NCBI RefSeq assembly: GCF_021155775.2
Contig: NC_060238.1
Span: 23,714,470-23,778,469, forward strand
Direction of reading: 5' to 3'
DNA: 64,000 nt
Origin: Neodiprion pinetum
Lineage: Eukaryota > Arthropoda > Insecta > Hymenoptera > Diprionidae
Shown: piece after piece, positions 50,037 through 62,855 of the stretch
How the letters are laid out: each line of letters opens with the position of its first letter
Position numbering within the stretch: position 1 is the stretch's first letter
Made by a program: the position numbers and the translations under genes
Notes under the pieces: model-generated
Seen by the model: only the letters and a program-made list of their open reading frames with translations
Told to the model about the DNA's origin: nothing
The model's database searches: none

Positions 50037-53000
50037 CAATTCGTACGGCTCTACTAAATGCCGGTGAGTTATTCAAAGTCACGAAATGCCTAATGGATTT
50101 TGGCTCTGCAATGCTTGAATGCAGCTCACTCGAACCTCTTTCTATCTCTCGTACCTTCCTGCTGGTATAATGAAACCATTCTACCGGAGGAATGTTAAAT
50201 TCTACCTTCTAACCTAAGATTATATTTTAATCCAGGATGACGAACGAATCGATTCATTAATTGAGACTCCTTAGGAGAAGAGAACGGATAGGACGAAGAA
50301 TGAGAGAGTGAAACAAACGAGGTAACAAAAAAATTTTCAAAAACAGACAAAAGACGCACCGGCCGACTTCCTGTTTCTTCTCATTCTTCTTATCTCCTCC
50401 TTAACTTTTTTTCTCCGCATAATACATAATTCCGACAAGCACAAAAGAATTTCCCAGCTTCTTCTTTTCACGTAAGAAACGCGAAAGCGGCATCAAGGAA
50501 AACACGAGAAGGGATGACGGGATCAGCACCGAATGCTGATTGAACGTGTTAATATCTCATTTACACGCGAGTGATTCTTTTCCTCTCCATAGACACACGT
50601 CTATTTTATTTTTACCTTTCTCTTTCTGCTTTTTATTTAGCTATTCTTTGCTCTTCGCTATCGCATTCGTCGCGATTCTTCAGCAAATTTTTATATTTCA
50701 AATAACGATTCAGCTATTTTCCGCGCGTTTAAAAATCATCTCGAATTGTCCCTGCGCGATTATTACGCTTCTGCATAAAGTTCATCACCGTCTCATCATC
50801 AACTTTCAACTCTGACTCGTCCGAGTCTCGCTCGAATAAATCGCTACGGCGATGATAATCCCCGATAAATCATCCGGGATGGATCATTAGTCCTTGATCC
50901 AAGCGGAGAGATAATTTCCGATCGTGTGTTGGTACCTGCATCCTCAAAGGTTTGCAAAATCTCCTAGAAGATCCGGGATTCTAATTTATACATATATATA
51001 CAGTATACACCCGATCGGAGGAAAAATTATGTTCAAAGGAACAATTCCCCGAGTATATACTTAAGAAAATTCCGGCGACGAAGAGAATAAATTGCAAAAG
51101 TTTCGAAATTCGCGAGGATATGGAACAGAAGGCGAATTCTGAAGAAGCGTGAGGTGGAGAAAATGGAGCGGTAAGGGGGAAAAAAGAAGAAGAAGAAGGA
51201 GGAGGCGCGAGATAAACGAAAGGAGTGAAAAGCTGCGTTACTTCATTCACTTCCTTGTTCTGTCACGCAAATTACATTGTTTCGCAATTTCTTCACTGCG
51301 ATTTGTGTGTGTGTGTGTGTCTGTGTGTATTTGCAGAGGTATAAAACCAAAGTGTTAATAGCCACTTTTAACGCTTTTGCGGTATTTCTTTTAACCTATT
51401 CGAACCTCAAAATTATGCCTTCTCTTTACGTTATATCCAATTTTCAGCGCTGAAGTGGCGATATAATTAACCGTAAGCTGTACAGAAAGGCGGTGAGATA
51501 TTCTGCCGTAAACGGTGGTAATTTGTGCAAGATGGAAGAAAAAATCAAGAAATTTGGGAGCAACAATTGTGACGAATCTCCGTAAGGGGTTATAGCTAGT
51601 CAGGAACCCGAAAAAAGCGATATTTCAAGGATTTTTCACGAAGATATATTTCAATTTATTGTTATGAAAATTTATATGCATATTCGAGCGACATTGAACT
51701 TCATTCTGATATTCTTTACTTGCAAAAATAATGATTTTCAAAAGCACCTTTAAAATAAGGCGTCTTGCGGTGAGCGATGAAAAAAACGAAAAAGATTCAG
51801 TTGATACGAGGTATTGTCTGGTCTTCAGTCGAAGGCATAAGCAAAATATCAATTTTTAACAAAACGGCAGCGTCTCAAATTAAAATTTTCAATTCTCCAT
51901 AAAAAGTTTCGCCTTAGTTTGTTTATAAAATGGAAAATATTTATCAGCGAAGAAAAACCTTTGATCGAGGACTGACAAAATCTGTTCATAAAGCTCGGAT
52001 GAAATTTCAGACTTATCAGTTGAGCAGTTTCCGAGAAATCTTGCCCACCGTCTTTGAAAACACAATTTTGAGAAAAAAAGCGTTCAAAGTTTCAAAAGTA
52101 CTTTCAAAGGTTCCGAAGCGTCTCTGCAAACGTGCGCGTAACTTCGAGAATATTTGTCGAACCGACGTAAAATTTTCTGTGTATATACTTGAATACACGT
52201 AGGTGCATTAAAAAATTAAATTGAAAAGAAGATCGATTTTTCTGAAAAATCCCGACCAGGTGTAACCTTCGGACAATTGGATTTTTCAACCCTCAAAGTC
52301 TGAGGCGAAATTATTCCGACACGGGTTAAAGCCAGACGAATCGAGAACGCCGCTTAAGCTCGGTCAGACTGGAAACGATATTGATGGAATTGCATTATTC
52401 TTTCCAAACAGAGATGCAACCGTCGTAGTCTTCGCTCCACCCTCGCCAACGCGTTATGCATATCAAAGAGCGACGCCATTTTACCCCTTCTTCTCCATCT
52501 TCATCTTCTTCTTCTTCTTCTTTTTCTACACCTCGACGAATTATTGTCAGAAGAAAATCCAACGTCTGTCGTAAGCGGTGTAAATTTCTCTCTTCGACAT
52601 GTTTATATCATTATACGCGAAGAAACGGGTATAATTTTCCTCCCCCTTGCATCAGTTCGCATTTACAATATAAATGTGCAAATTTAAATCCGAGCTTTAA
52701 TTATTACCTCGTAGATGAAAAGACTCGGCAGTCTTAATCGCACGGATTTCTTCATCCGTCATTTATTACCCTGTCGGAATAGTTGAAATGAAAAAAAATC
52801 TCGTCCAATGTCGTTCGATCGGTCAAGATCGGTTCATAAAATTCGTTTTTTAAATTTCGATTATCAGACTTGAAATACCGAAAAATTCAAACACAACCGC
52901 AATCGTTTCTGTCGAGCAATAAATCGTAACGGAATATTTTCAAGAAAGAGAAGTTGGCTAACGATAAAAGGATAAAAATAGACAAGCGTCGTGATATGCA

Positions 53001-54041
53001 GTTAGAAAAATAAAAAAAAAAGATCGTTAATTTTTTATCGATAAAAAGAGTACAATTTTCATGTTTATTTTGCGTTTCCGGTTCCGGATACTATCAAGCG
53101 GGCAAAGTTCTAAGCAATATCACGAACGATCAAATTACCGATTACCGCCAGCACGAGACACGGCGGGGTGACTCAACAATCGTGACACAGACGCACACTT
53201 GCATGACAATATGTCATAAACGCAGAGAAATATTGTAAAGGTAAACGCTTTCACCGTACGGCACGGTTCGAACGCAAAAAGGCAAAAAGGACGACGCGAC
53301 GATCTCTGACCATCTTCAATAACCCGAGAGAGGCGCTTGCGCTCCGGCAATTATCGATTTTATTACACACATCTGCGTGATCTGTTCGAAGGATCTCACG
53401 ACACTTTGGCGCCATGCAGCGATCGGCTGAATGGATTCGTTCAAAATTTTATCACATTGCGGTTGATTGTTAAACGAAACAATGCGATCTTTGTTTTATC
53501 ACCGATCTTTGGTACGCTCGGACGTACAAGCGATCCTCAGTTTCTCCAAAGTCGATCGAATAATCGGTGTAAAACCGGTCGAGATAATCGTTATATATTA
53601 TACGAGAAATGATAAACTCGGTCAAAAATCTAAAACTTGTTATGCGGTAATTGATTATACGGTTGGAAAAAATCGGTAAAGTTGGATTATTATTATTATT
53701 ATGAAGGTATCGTCAAGATTCATACTCAACTATACAATTGGAGACTTGAACGATTACTCAATGAATCCTGCGCAATATTATTACCGATGAGAGATCGCGA
53801 TTTTTATCCCCCCTCTCGATAAATTGCGACGCGAATTATATCCTCGTCAAACAATCATCTTGACCTTTATTTTATTGTGCGCAGCGGCAGTCGACAGTAT
53901 GCAAACATGTAACAACATAACGATAATAATATAAGGTTAAGGCAGTATAATCTTTTTCAAACTTCACTTCTTCGATTCGTTTCGACCGACTTGAACAATT
54001 TTACCCACCATTCTGACCGACGACGTCTGTTCTAGATTGCA
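50037..54041. other. Gene-free sequence
   Basis: (GT)n at 51305-51328, a TTC repeat at about 52498-52523, and unique AT-rich DNA. CGGT/ATCGGT-rich words between 53400 and 53680 resemble the minisatellite unit that follows at 54042 and may be its decayed edge. No gene is supported. Confidence 0.5.
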
Positions 54042-54550
54042 AAATCGGTCGAAAAATCGACGAAACGCGATTACGGATGGGGTTTGCAAAAAAGAATGGT
54101 TTTCAATTCTGAAATCGGTCGAAAAATCGGCTGAACGTGATTCCGGATCGGGCGTGCAACTATCGATTGATACAAACGAAAAATGGCTAGTTATTCTAAA
54201 ATCGGTAAATTAAAATCGGCAAAATGCGATTCCGTATCGGGTTCGCAGAAACCGGTTGGAACCAACACAAAAATGGATTTCCGTTCTGAAGTCGGTCGGA
54301 AAATCAACAAAACGCGATTCCGGATCATGTTTGCAAATATTGGTTGAAACGAACGAAGAATGGCTTTTCATTCTGAAATCGGTAAAATAAATCGGCTAAA
54401 AGCGATTCCGGGTCGGGTTTTCAAAAACCAGTTGTGAACAACAAATAATGATTTTCAATTCTGAAATCGGCTGAAAAATCGGGTGAACATGATTCTGGAT
54501 CGGATTTGAAAAAATCGGTTCGAAGAAACGAAGAATGGCTTTTAATTCTG
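54042..54550 (+). repeat. Minisatellite, six copies of about 88 bp
   Basis: Units begin with AAATCGGT or a variant at 54042, 54112, 54199, 54289, 54376 and 54464. Lengths are 70, 87, 90, 87, 88 and 87 bp. The core order is AAATCGGTCGAAAAATCGG, GCGATTCCGGATCGGGTTT, CGGTTGAAACGAACGAA and AATGGCTTTTCATTCTG. The first unit lacks about 18 bp. Confidence 0.9.
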
Positions 54551-57500
54551 CGAGAAACTTCCATCGTTCGATGTTTCTTGTTCTCAGTTGGAAAGCCGCC
54601 GATTTTTTATCGTCACAAACAAAATTCGGGGGAGGGGGAAAATCGCGAGGTAAAAAGGATTCGATTATCCCCTGCATTATCGGTTCTAGAATCGCTGACG
54701 GCTCAAACAATTATCGGCGTGTAAATTTTCTCCCCGCGATTCCTATTCAGCACCGTTCAGAAACGATCTACATTTCCGGCTCAATCAAGACGGTATAATT
54801 AGCTGGCAATTAACGTCGCCCGCTATTTAACTAGATTGAGGGTCCGCCTTGCCGATTTAACCCCGGCCGGTTATTTCGTGACCCAATCGGTTCACCAGGT
54901 CGTCGGCTTCAATCATTGACACCAACTTGCTCGCCTCGGTTCTCTCTTGATCCGACAATTCGCGCCTTCTCGGACGACTTGATTGGATTAGAAAAGCGTT
55001 TGCTATCTTTTTTCTTTATTTATCGTTACATTTTCACGATTAAAAATGTCTTCTTGTTAGAAAGAAGTTAGAAGCTTGTTGAAAAACGGTTCACCTCACG
55101 ATTTACAAATTTATCTTTTTATCGAAATGAATCAAGTGCGTAGAGTGGTCTCCACGTGATATGGGACTATATTTTGAAACAAGATTTTTCATTTGCTTCA
55201 ACTTTTTTTTTTTCACAATTTGCCTGTTGGAAACAGCATTACCGATCTTTACGAAATTTTTTATCTCAATTTTTCCTTCAGTTCTGTTACAAATTTGCGA
55301 AAAATTTCCCGTTTCACCTTTCCAAATTGATATAACTAAAAATCGAAACAAGATATTGACAAAGTTATTAGAAAGAAATTGTTTTTTTTTTACTTGACGG
55401 TCAAGTTTTATTTTCTCGCCAAAAATATGCTGACAACTGTTGGTTTCTTCACGAATTTTAAACCAAGTATAATTATGGATCGAACATCGATAACATTTAC
55501 ATTGTTTTACCATTAGATTTGTCAATTAATCTATGTTCCAAGACACAAGCACGTGTGTCGAATTTCGTCTACATGATCTCATTTGCGTTCTCGAGCTAAC
55601 AGAAAACTTTTTGAAAATTTCTAACTGAAGTGCGAATTGAGAGAAAAATGTCGAAAAAATTAGAAAAGCTCTTTACAATGGATAGATTGGAACAAAAAAT
55701 AAATTGAGGAAATCAAAAATCTAAAAGTCATATATTAATCATATATTGAATTAAAACCCGCCAATTATACGTTGATTGAAACTAGATTAAAGTCTCACGC
55801 CGCAGCGTTCGAAGCGAAGATTAATTTAGGAAATCATTGAAACGTCAGCAACGAAGCTGTTAAATAAAAATTACAATACGGGAGAATATTTTTCAACTCT
55901 GAACTCAAGTCGGAGTATTTTTAACCGGCAATCGGCTAAATCGGCAGGCATTGCTTGTGACTGAACTGAACTGAACTGTGCGGCTGAATATATAGACCAC
56001 TCTTAATCCGAGACAAGGATGGATTAGGTAATCAACTCTCCTGTCCCTCTGACGCTAATGGATTGAGCAAAGTTTGGATTACCGTTTCGTCGAATAATAA
56101 ATTTGCAAATTGAATGTAGAGGCGAAACGGGGGGTCTCCTGTACTCGCGCGATTTCGCCCGACTAGTTTTTCCTTTTTCACTCGGTTTTGCAGAAAAAAA
56201 ATGCGTTTTACTAATAAATTGTTCGCGGTTTGAGAGATTTTTTTTTTCTCGTTATTTAATACAATACTATGAGAGAATTCTTTTCATGTTATTTTTTTTT
56301 TTCTTTTTTTTCAATCTTCTCGTATCATCATATTTTACTGATATGTTTAATCACCCTTTTGTTATTCTCACAATTTTGTATTTTTTATTTCTTTTTTTTC
56401 TATTTCGCACTTTCCCTTTTCTCCCGTCAAAGCCAAGTTCCGGTTTATCTATCGGTTAATAATTCGTGCCTCTCGGTAATGAGAGACGGAAAATTCCTCG
56501 ATTTAAATTCAAAATCGTCATGTTTATGTCGTAAAATTAAATCTCACTCGTCGTGAGATGAAACGCGATTCCTTTAATATCAGCTTGAATTAAATAAATT
56601 TCAAGTTTTATTTAGAACCCGTTTAGAAAACAGGTTGTGCAGATTCAACGCGGTTACGTAATGAAAGTGAAAAGAAGATGTATCCGTAAGTTTTCAGCAT
56701 CCGGATCTCGGTTCTAGAAATTTTCGATCACTGACAAATCGCGGATAAGAATTATTCCAAATTTTTGCAAAGAATTGAAAAACCGATATCTTAGGCGATA
56801 ACAAAAATTCCGGATCAGATTCAAGATTCAAAAATCTGAGCTTATCGCATAAATCGGAAAAATTCTCCCTCCGATGTTTCAAGAAATTTTACTGTTGCCG
56901 ATCTTTTCGGAGCCGCAGAACGAGAAGAATTCCTGATATCCTGAGCTCTGAAAATTTCTTGACGATAGTTTAAAGCTTTAAAGCTACACACCGGCCGCCG
57001 ATCGATGCATAAATATATACGAATAAGCTTTAAAGCTTTCGGCGAGAATGCGAAACTCGGTTCTGAACGAAAGTTTCCTTCGATTACACGTGAATTTAAT
57101 TATTGTATGGGTATAAATTTATTCTTGCACATTATACGTATACGTATGTGAATATCTTTCTCGGTCGATCAACCCGCCGATAATTTCAAAACTCAATTAC
57201 GCGGATAATTATCATATTATACCCAAGTCTCGAAATAAAATTCTCGTAATTGTGTTTATACAATTTTTTTAATTTCAAATATTTTTATTTCGTCGTACCT
57301 ACAGCATTGTACACGCAACATTGAAAGCGCGTATGTAACGAGAATCGCTTTTACACTCGTTGTACGATAATAAATTTATTGCCCAATTACACACGTCAAC
57401 TTTCGACAATCAATGTATTAACAACGAGTAATTTTGCAATTAGAAAATTTCGTCCAAGGTTTTAATAATTCATTGTTGCAGAATAGACGATCATTTTTTC

Positions 57501-57571
57501 ACTTCTTTTCGTCTATCGCGCAAATTTGTAATCTTACCTATATGCCTACAATATGAATAATTAAGCGGGGC
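54551..57571. other. Gene-free AT-rich sequence
   Basis: The 140-codon frame at 55103-55525 (TTG, then ATG four codons later) is Lys/Asn/Ile-rich and unrecognised. Two copies of the palindrome AGCTTTAAAGCT occur near 56973 and 57028. Nothing else is recognised. Confidence 0.5.
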
Positions 57572-57594
57572 GGGGGGGGGGGGGGGGGGGGGGG
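57572..57594 (+). repeat. G23 homopolymer
   Basis: GGGG-C precedes an uninterrupted run of 23 G directly adjoining the left end of the foldback element. It could form a G-quadruplex, and its length may also be an assembly artefact. Confidence 0.85.
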
Positions 57595-58290
57595 ATCATA
57601 CCTACTTTTAGGAATTGTTTTTTTTCTTTTTTTTTTCTTTAAAGAAAATGAAAACACTTGGAGGAATTTGAGCTTCGAGACTTTATTATTTATAGTTTCA
57701 AGATTATTTTAGAATTTTTTCATTGATATTAATAACAAAATGGCGGCATATCGGATATAAATATCAAAAGACCACGTTTTCAATCCGATGGCGCAGATTT
57801 CTCGATCAATTTTTATCCGATCGAATTGAAATTTTGGGACATTCTTTAAAACTCGTTTATCGATTCGAGGTCGTGGCTTGATTTTTTGAAAATCAATCCC
57901 GGCATTTGTTTGTAAAAATGTTTTTCAACAGTTTTCCAATCTAAATGAGAAATTTTTATTTAAAAAAAGAAAATATTTTCTTATCATTTGGACTATTTGA
58001 GCTCGAGCCTGAAAAAGTGTTTTTAGCTCTGAAGAATTCTTCTATTTATCACAAGTTGGAAATTGATGCGAAAAGATGCGCCACAGCAAAAACCTTCGAG
58101 TTCGCAGTCGTTTGCTACTCATACGCGCCATGCCGCCATTTTGTTATTAATTTGAATGAAAAAATTCTAAAATTTTGTCGAAACTGTAAATAATAAAGCC
58201 CTCAAGGTCGAATCGCTGAAAGTGTTTTAATTTTCTTCAAAAAAAAAAAGAAAAAGAAAAAGAAAAAAAACTCCTAAAAATAGGTATGAT
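57595..58290. mobile_element. Foldback element with about 155-bp terminal inverted repeats
   Basis: The left arm 57595-57749 and right arm 58130-58290 are reverse complements with small indels. They share, in order, ATCATACCTA-TTTTAGGA, a T/C-rich run, GAAAAT-AAAACACTT, GGCTTTATTATTTA-AGTTTC, TTTTAGAATTTTTTCATT and a perfect 22-bp inner block around ATAACAAAATGGCGGCAT. The interior (about 380 bp) still shows weaker mirrored similarity (TGGCGCA followed by ATCAATTT). The left end touches a G23 tract. The frame at 57945-58193 crosses an arm and is not a gene. Confidence 0.8.
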
Positions 58291-59134
58291 TTCAGAGCGA
58301 CCCCTTAAAAAATTGTAAATATTTTTCTCGTACTTTGCTCGTACGTAGGTGTCATTTAAAAAAATCGTCCATACAATAAGGTCGCCTACGGGATAAGAGG
58401 AGAATGGCCGTTTGACGTTGCGAGCTGGCTAAGCCAGGAGGAGTATGTTGGTATTTGGTAATGAATGCGAGTTCGAAAGTGTCCCGAAGAGAATTCCGAG
58501 AGTCGGTAAAGGAGCCGCGGTCACGGTTTTTAAATAAACAGTATATGCACTAACGGGCGCATTTCGTACGTTCGGAACGGGCGCTTGTTATTATATACCG
58601 GACAAAAGCGAGCGCCTCGGATTTTTCTGCGTCCAAAGAGAAGCCGTGTAGATATATACACGTAAGCTTACTTCTACATTATATACAATAACAGCTTGTC
58701 GCCCATTCTCGTTTTCGGAAATCAAAAACCGGCGACTATTTTTTAGCTCCACTTTCTCCCTCACTTTGTGATTCAAATAAGCCCGTCTTTTATAATAATA
58801 ATAACACAACAAACAACGATCGTTTATTTATTTTTTATTTTATATATTTTTTTTTTTTTACTTTTTTTACTCGCTTTTCAAATCGAATTCAATGCAGCCT
58901 CGACCGAAGGAAAATAAAAAAATTAACACCGCGGAAACTCTCTTCTCAACGCTTCCGATCAAATTACTGTTTAATTATTATTATTTTAAATAATGTCATT
59001 ATTGTTATTATAACAATATCTCTTGGTTATACTGCAAGTTGCAGAGAGTGAGAGTGAGAGTGAGACTCGTTTCGATGCTTGGCTATTTTACTGTCACTCG
59101 ATACAAATCTATGTATATTAAAACGGTAAGAAGG

Positions 59135-59371
59135 GAAAATCCGGGTCTAGGCTTGAAAATTTTGATGTTTGACGCAGGATTTTTCGGACGTTTTTTTTCC
59201 AATTTTTAATTTTGTTCGGTCGATAAGATAGTTTCCAAAAATTGTAGAAAATTCAAATTGAGTCGAAAAAAAAAGCAGAGTACCTTTCAAAGTGAGAACA
59301 ATCGTAGAAAAAATAAAAAAATCGCGCGTCAAATCTGAGACGTCAACGGTAAAACCCGGGTCGAATTGGCG
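59135..59371. repeat. Small palindromic element
   Basis: CCGGGT-TTGA, TTTGACGC and GGATTTTT blocks at the left (about 59140-59195) are mirrored at the right (about 59315-59365, ending ACCCGGG). The AT-rich centre holds poly-A/T. It resembles a short, decayed MITE. Confidence 0.5.
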
Positions 59372-59782
59372 TGGAATGCCCCATATACATACATACACAT
59401 ATATGTTAGAATCTCCAGGTGCTTAAACGTGAGATTGTCGCTTAATAAATTAACCTTCACCGGTGTAACGTGTCAACGATCTTGAAGACCGACACTTTCC
59501 TTAAAACCGATTTTCAAATTTCTCGTCTTTTTTTTCAGCTACTTGTTTTTTTTTTTTTGTTTTTTTTTTTCTCGCAATACTACCAAACAATAATAACAAC
59601 GATAAATTGATATTACGTGTTATTTTATCACTTTTCTTCAAACGATAAACAGGGTGCATCTTGTGCAGTTACAAATTTTGCAATAGCTGTTAAAAACGAC
59701 TGGTCGTCAAATTATCCGCTTTCGCCTATCGACAAAATTCTATCTACCCACGATAATATTATAATTGTACGTTTGCGCAGGT

Positions 59783-59831
59783 GATAATAATAACAACGAC
59801 AACAACAACAACGACAACAAATACAACAACG
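59783..59831 (+). repeat. (AAC)n/(AAT)n trinucleotide repeat
   Basis: Mixed ATA, ACA and CGA triplets. A sister tract at 61881-61937 encodes a meaningless poly-Asn frame. Confidence 0.9.
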
Positions 59832-61514
59832 AAAGTTTAACTCGGTATTAAAGTCGAAAGGAATTTTCTCCATCGGCACGCGACGATGGCGGACAAATAA
59901 TAAGAAATATCAATAGAATTACAGAGAGGATCGATTAATTGTTCGCGATGGCGTTGCAGGGTGAAAATTCAATTGTGGCTTGCGTGATTAGCGTGTGTAA
60001 ATAGTATTGTAGAGAAAAAAAAAAAAAAAAAAAAAAAAAGAATGGGTTTTTAAGAGAGAGATTCCGCAACCGAGTAATTGCAATTTGTTTCACGTTTTTT
60101 ACGCTTAACTTAACGATGATTGTGTTTTTTTTTTTCTTTCAATTTTTCTCTTTCTCTCCCTGCGATTTCCATTAACATCTCAATACCGTGCAGCTTTGGT
60201 TCAAGCGTTTCGTCCTTTTACGATTTCTCACTCAACTACTCATATCCTAACCTTATCTATCTTATTATCAGTATTTTCATGTTTTTCCTAGTTCAGTTAC
60301 ATAATTTTCACGCTTCACCGTCTTGCTGAACTTACTTTTCCCCATTTATCATTTCTTCATTCTGTCATTTTCACTTCACTCTATCTATGTTTAATCGGCT
60401 CCAAGTTTTCACTCTATTATTTAGTTACTATTATTTTCTAATCTCCTCTACTTTATATTATACATATATATTTATTACAAGGAATAAATTACAAATGTAT
60501 TTACATGTAAGTACAAACGTACAAAAACCTACAATAAGTTAAAAGAACCTGTGCGTAGGACTGGTGTACCAACGCGAAAAACAGAAAAAAAAAGGAAAGA
60601 AACAAAATCCTGGACTAAACACTAAACTAAAAGGAAAAAGAAATTTAATCCAGCTAATTGTACTACAATAATTTATGATTTGTTACTTTACTTCAATGAA
60701 TTTCGTAACTGTATTTGTCTTCGTTACCGTAACGCTCACGTTTTTCTAGCTTATTGTTATAGTCGTATAATTTACTCGCTTCATTGTCGTTGCCGAGCTT
60801 ATACTCTCGTTATTTACAATTTCTCGCTTTTGTGAATTTTCATACCGTTCTCTATCCATACAATCTTTTTCCCCCTTTTAATTTTTGCCAAAGCTACGAC
60901 AAGAAACGACAAATAAAATAAAATCGAACGAAAATCTCTCTCGTTTATTTTTCGACCGACGAGAATAGCTCGGAGAAATTACACGAATGCAGCAACAAAC
61001 AATTATATTATGTATTCTTCTTTAACAGTAGTTAAATCCGCTGTACCTACTTCGGCCAAGTTGCGCAATATTGTTAAATAACCAAATTCATCTCTCTTCG
61101 TTTCCTCACCGTGCAACAGCAACAGCAACAGCTACGAGCCGAGTTTTGTTGGCTCCGTCGGTTTAGTCACGCCCTACTTTGCGAAACAACAATTATCCGT
61201 TCTTAATAAAGATAAGATTCGAGCTCCGTGGGCGTGGCTCTTTCAAACCGAGGAATTAAATTCCTTCAACTTGCCGTCGCGTTTCGACAAACCTCGCTTC
61301 GTTTTTTATATCTACCACAAACCGAATCCCATTATGCATTCCTCGAACAATGAATTACACGCGTGCGTACTCGATACATACGTGCATACGCATGTGTGGA
61401 GGTTTATTTTTTATCAACATTACGCTTCACGCGCTAATTAAGCTTCGCACGACTGAAACAAGGACTTTCCAAACGTCATATTTTAATCCCAACGTTTTTT
61501 TGCACCGCATACAT

Positions 61515-61545
<31 letters not shown>

Positions 61546-61589
61546 CCGCATCCCTTGCCAAATTCACAAACTCCGATTCGATTCGTACA

Positions 61590-61727
61590 CTGAGAAAATT
61601 TGTTCATTTGTTACAGTAACTATAAGAATTCGGTAAAATTGTTGGAAATACGAAATCGTCAATATTAAAATAAAACTGTCGACTAAATCAAAGAATGTTG
61701 ATTCAATTTTTCAGTTAAACTGGGTCG
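61590..61727 (-). mobile_element. MITE family A, diverged partial copy
   Basis: Starts with CACTGAGAAAATTTG, continues with TTCATTTGTTACAGTAACTA and a GGTAAAATTGTTGGAAATACG block matching the family, and then decays. The right boundary is uncertain and the opposite terminus is not recognisable. Confidence 0.55.
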
Positions 61728-62855
61728 AAAAAAAAAAAAAATGAAACTTTTTAAACAAGTGGCAAATAATTAATTTCCGTTAAAAAAATCCATTGGAAAG
61801 GGGAAAAAAAAGTGTGCATCAAAAATTTGACGGCCCGTATTTGCGTGAAGACAAAAGTCTTTCGCGATTGCGCGAGTCGTATAATAACAATAATTATAAC
61901 AACGACAACAACAACAACAACGATAATAATAATAATACGGTAGTAAAAGAGACTCTCTTCCGAGATCTTGTTAGCGATCGGCGATCCGTGGATCGAAGTT
62001 GAAAAAAAGGATGTTGAGAAAACAGCGCTTCTCGGGGGTCACGTGAGGTTAGCCGGGGTTATTGTCTAACAAAGAAGATTATTATATTATATCCAAGGTT
62101 CCGCTTCGCACGGCTTTTTCCCCCCCGATGGTTTGAAATTCATTTCTCACCCCCTCTCACGATGTTCAATATTCGATTATCGATCACTCGGCACGACGGT
62201 GCGAATATTAATATCGAAATCGTATTTTCGAAGCGACAATTTTTCCTCCCTGCGTTAATCGAGGCGCGATCGATGATCGATATTATTAACATCGATAAAT
62301 TTAACCGAAGAGCCGAAGGGTTTTTTTTTTTTTTTATTTTTGATACAGGTTTTTTTATTTAAAAAAAAAAAAATCTTTATTCGGTTATATTTTACTTACC
62401 TCTCAAACGTGTATTTATTAGAAATCAATCGAAAGTTTTTACGTATCATTCATTTATGCGTACGACGTACAAAGATCGATCGGCTGCACGGATCGATGAC
62501 GATTTTTGCCATTCCGGCAAACGCGTAAACACGAATGCCAGTGTGTGCGGTTATTGATACGGAGATGAGACGACGGAGAAAGTTGTCGACATTTTCATTC
62601 CTCCGCATCTCGTCGTGTATTTTTACGCTATTCGATCGTCGCGTGCAGAAGCGAACAAAAAAAAAAAAATACACATATTTTTGCCATTTTACGATCAATT
62701 CGAAGGAATCGTCGATTTAATTTAGAGCAAAACGTGAAGCGGATTTTTTTATTAATGAAACGAAAAAGAGAAAAGAATAATCTCTGTACGGAAAATCAAT
62801 GTTTATATCGTCATGTCCGTTTTTCTTTTTTTTTTCTTTTTTTTTTTTTTTGTCG

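Larger units (their letters stand above)
58291..62855. other. Gene-free sequence around small elements
   Basis: Outside the palindromic element, the AAC repeats and the diverged MITE copy, this stretch holds A25 at 60015-60039, T/C-rich DNA at 60120-60450, T/A runs and GC-balanced unique sequence (61100-61350, 62000-62300) with no recognised product. Confidence 0.5.

Noticed and set aside
55103..55525. 140-codon minus-strand frame, Lys/Asn-rich
   Set aside because: Low-complexity AT-driven composition, overlaps a plus-strand frame of similar quality, and shows no recognisable motif.
57945..58193. 82-codon frame with Cys-containing C-terminus
   Set aside because: It spans the interior and the right arm of the foldback element, so it is not an independent gene.
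61793..62002. Frame with a poly-Asn stretch
   Set aside because: The Asn run is the AAC/AAT microsatellite, and the frame has no ATG start.
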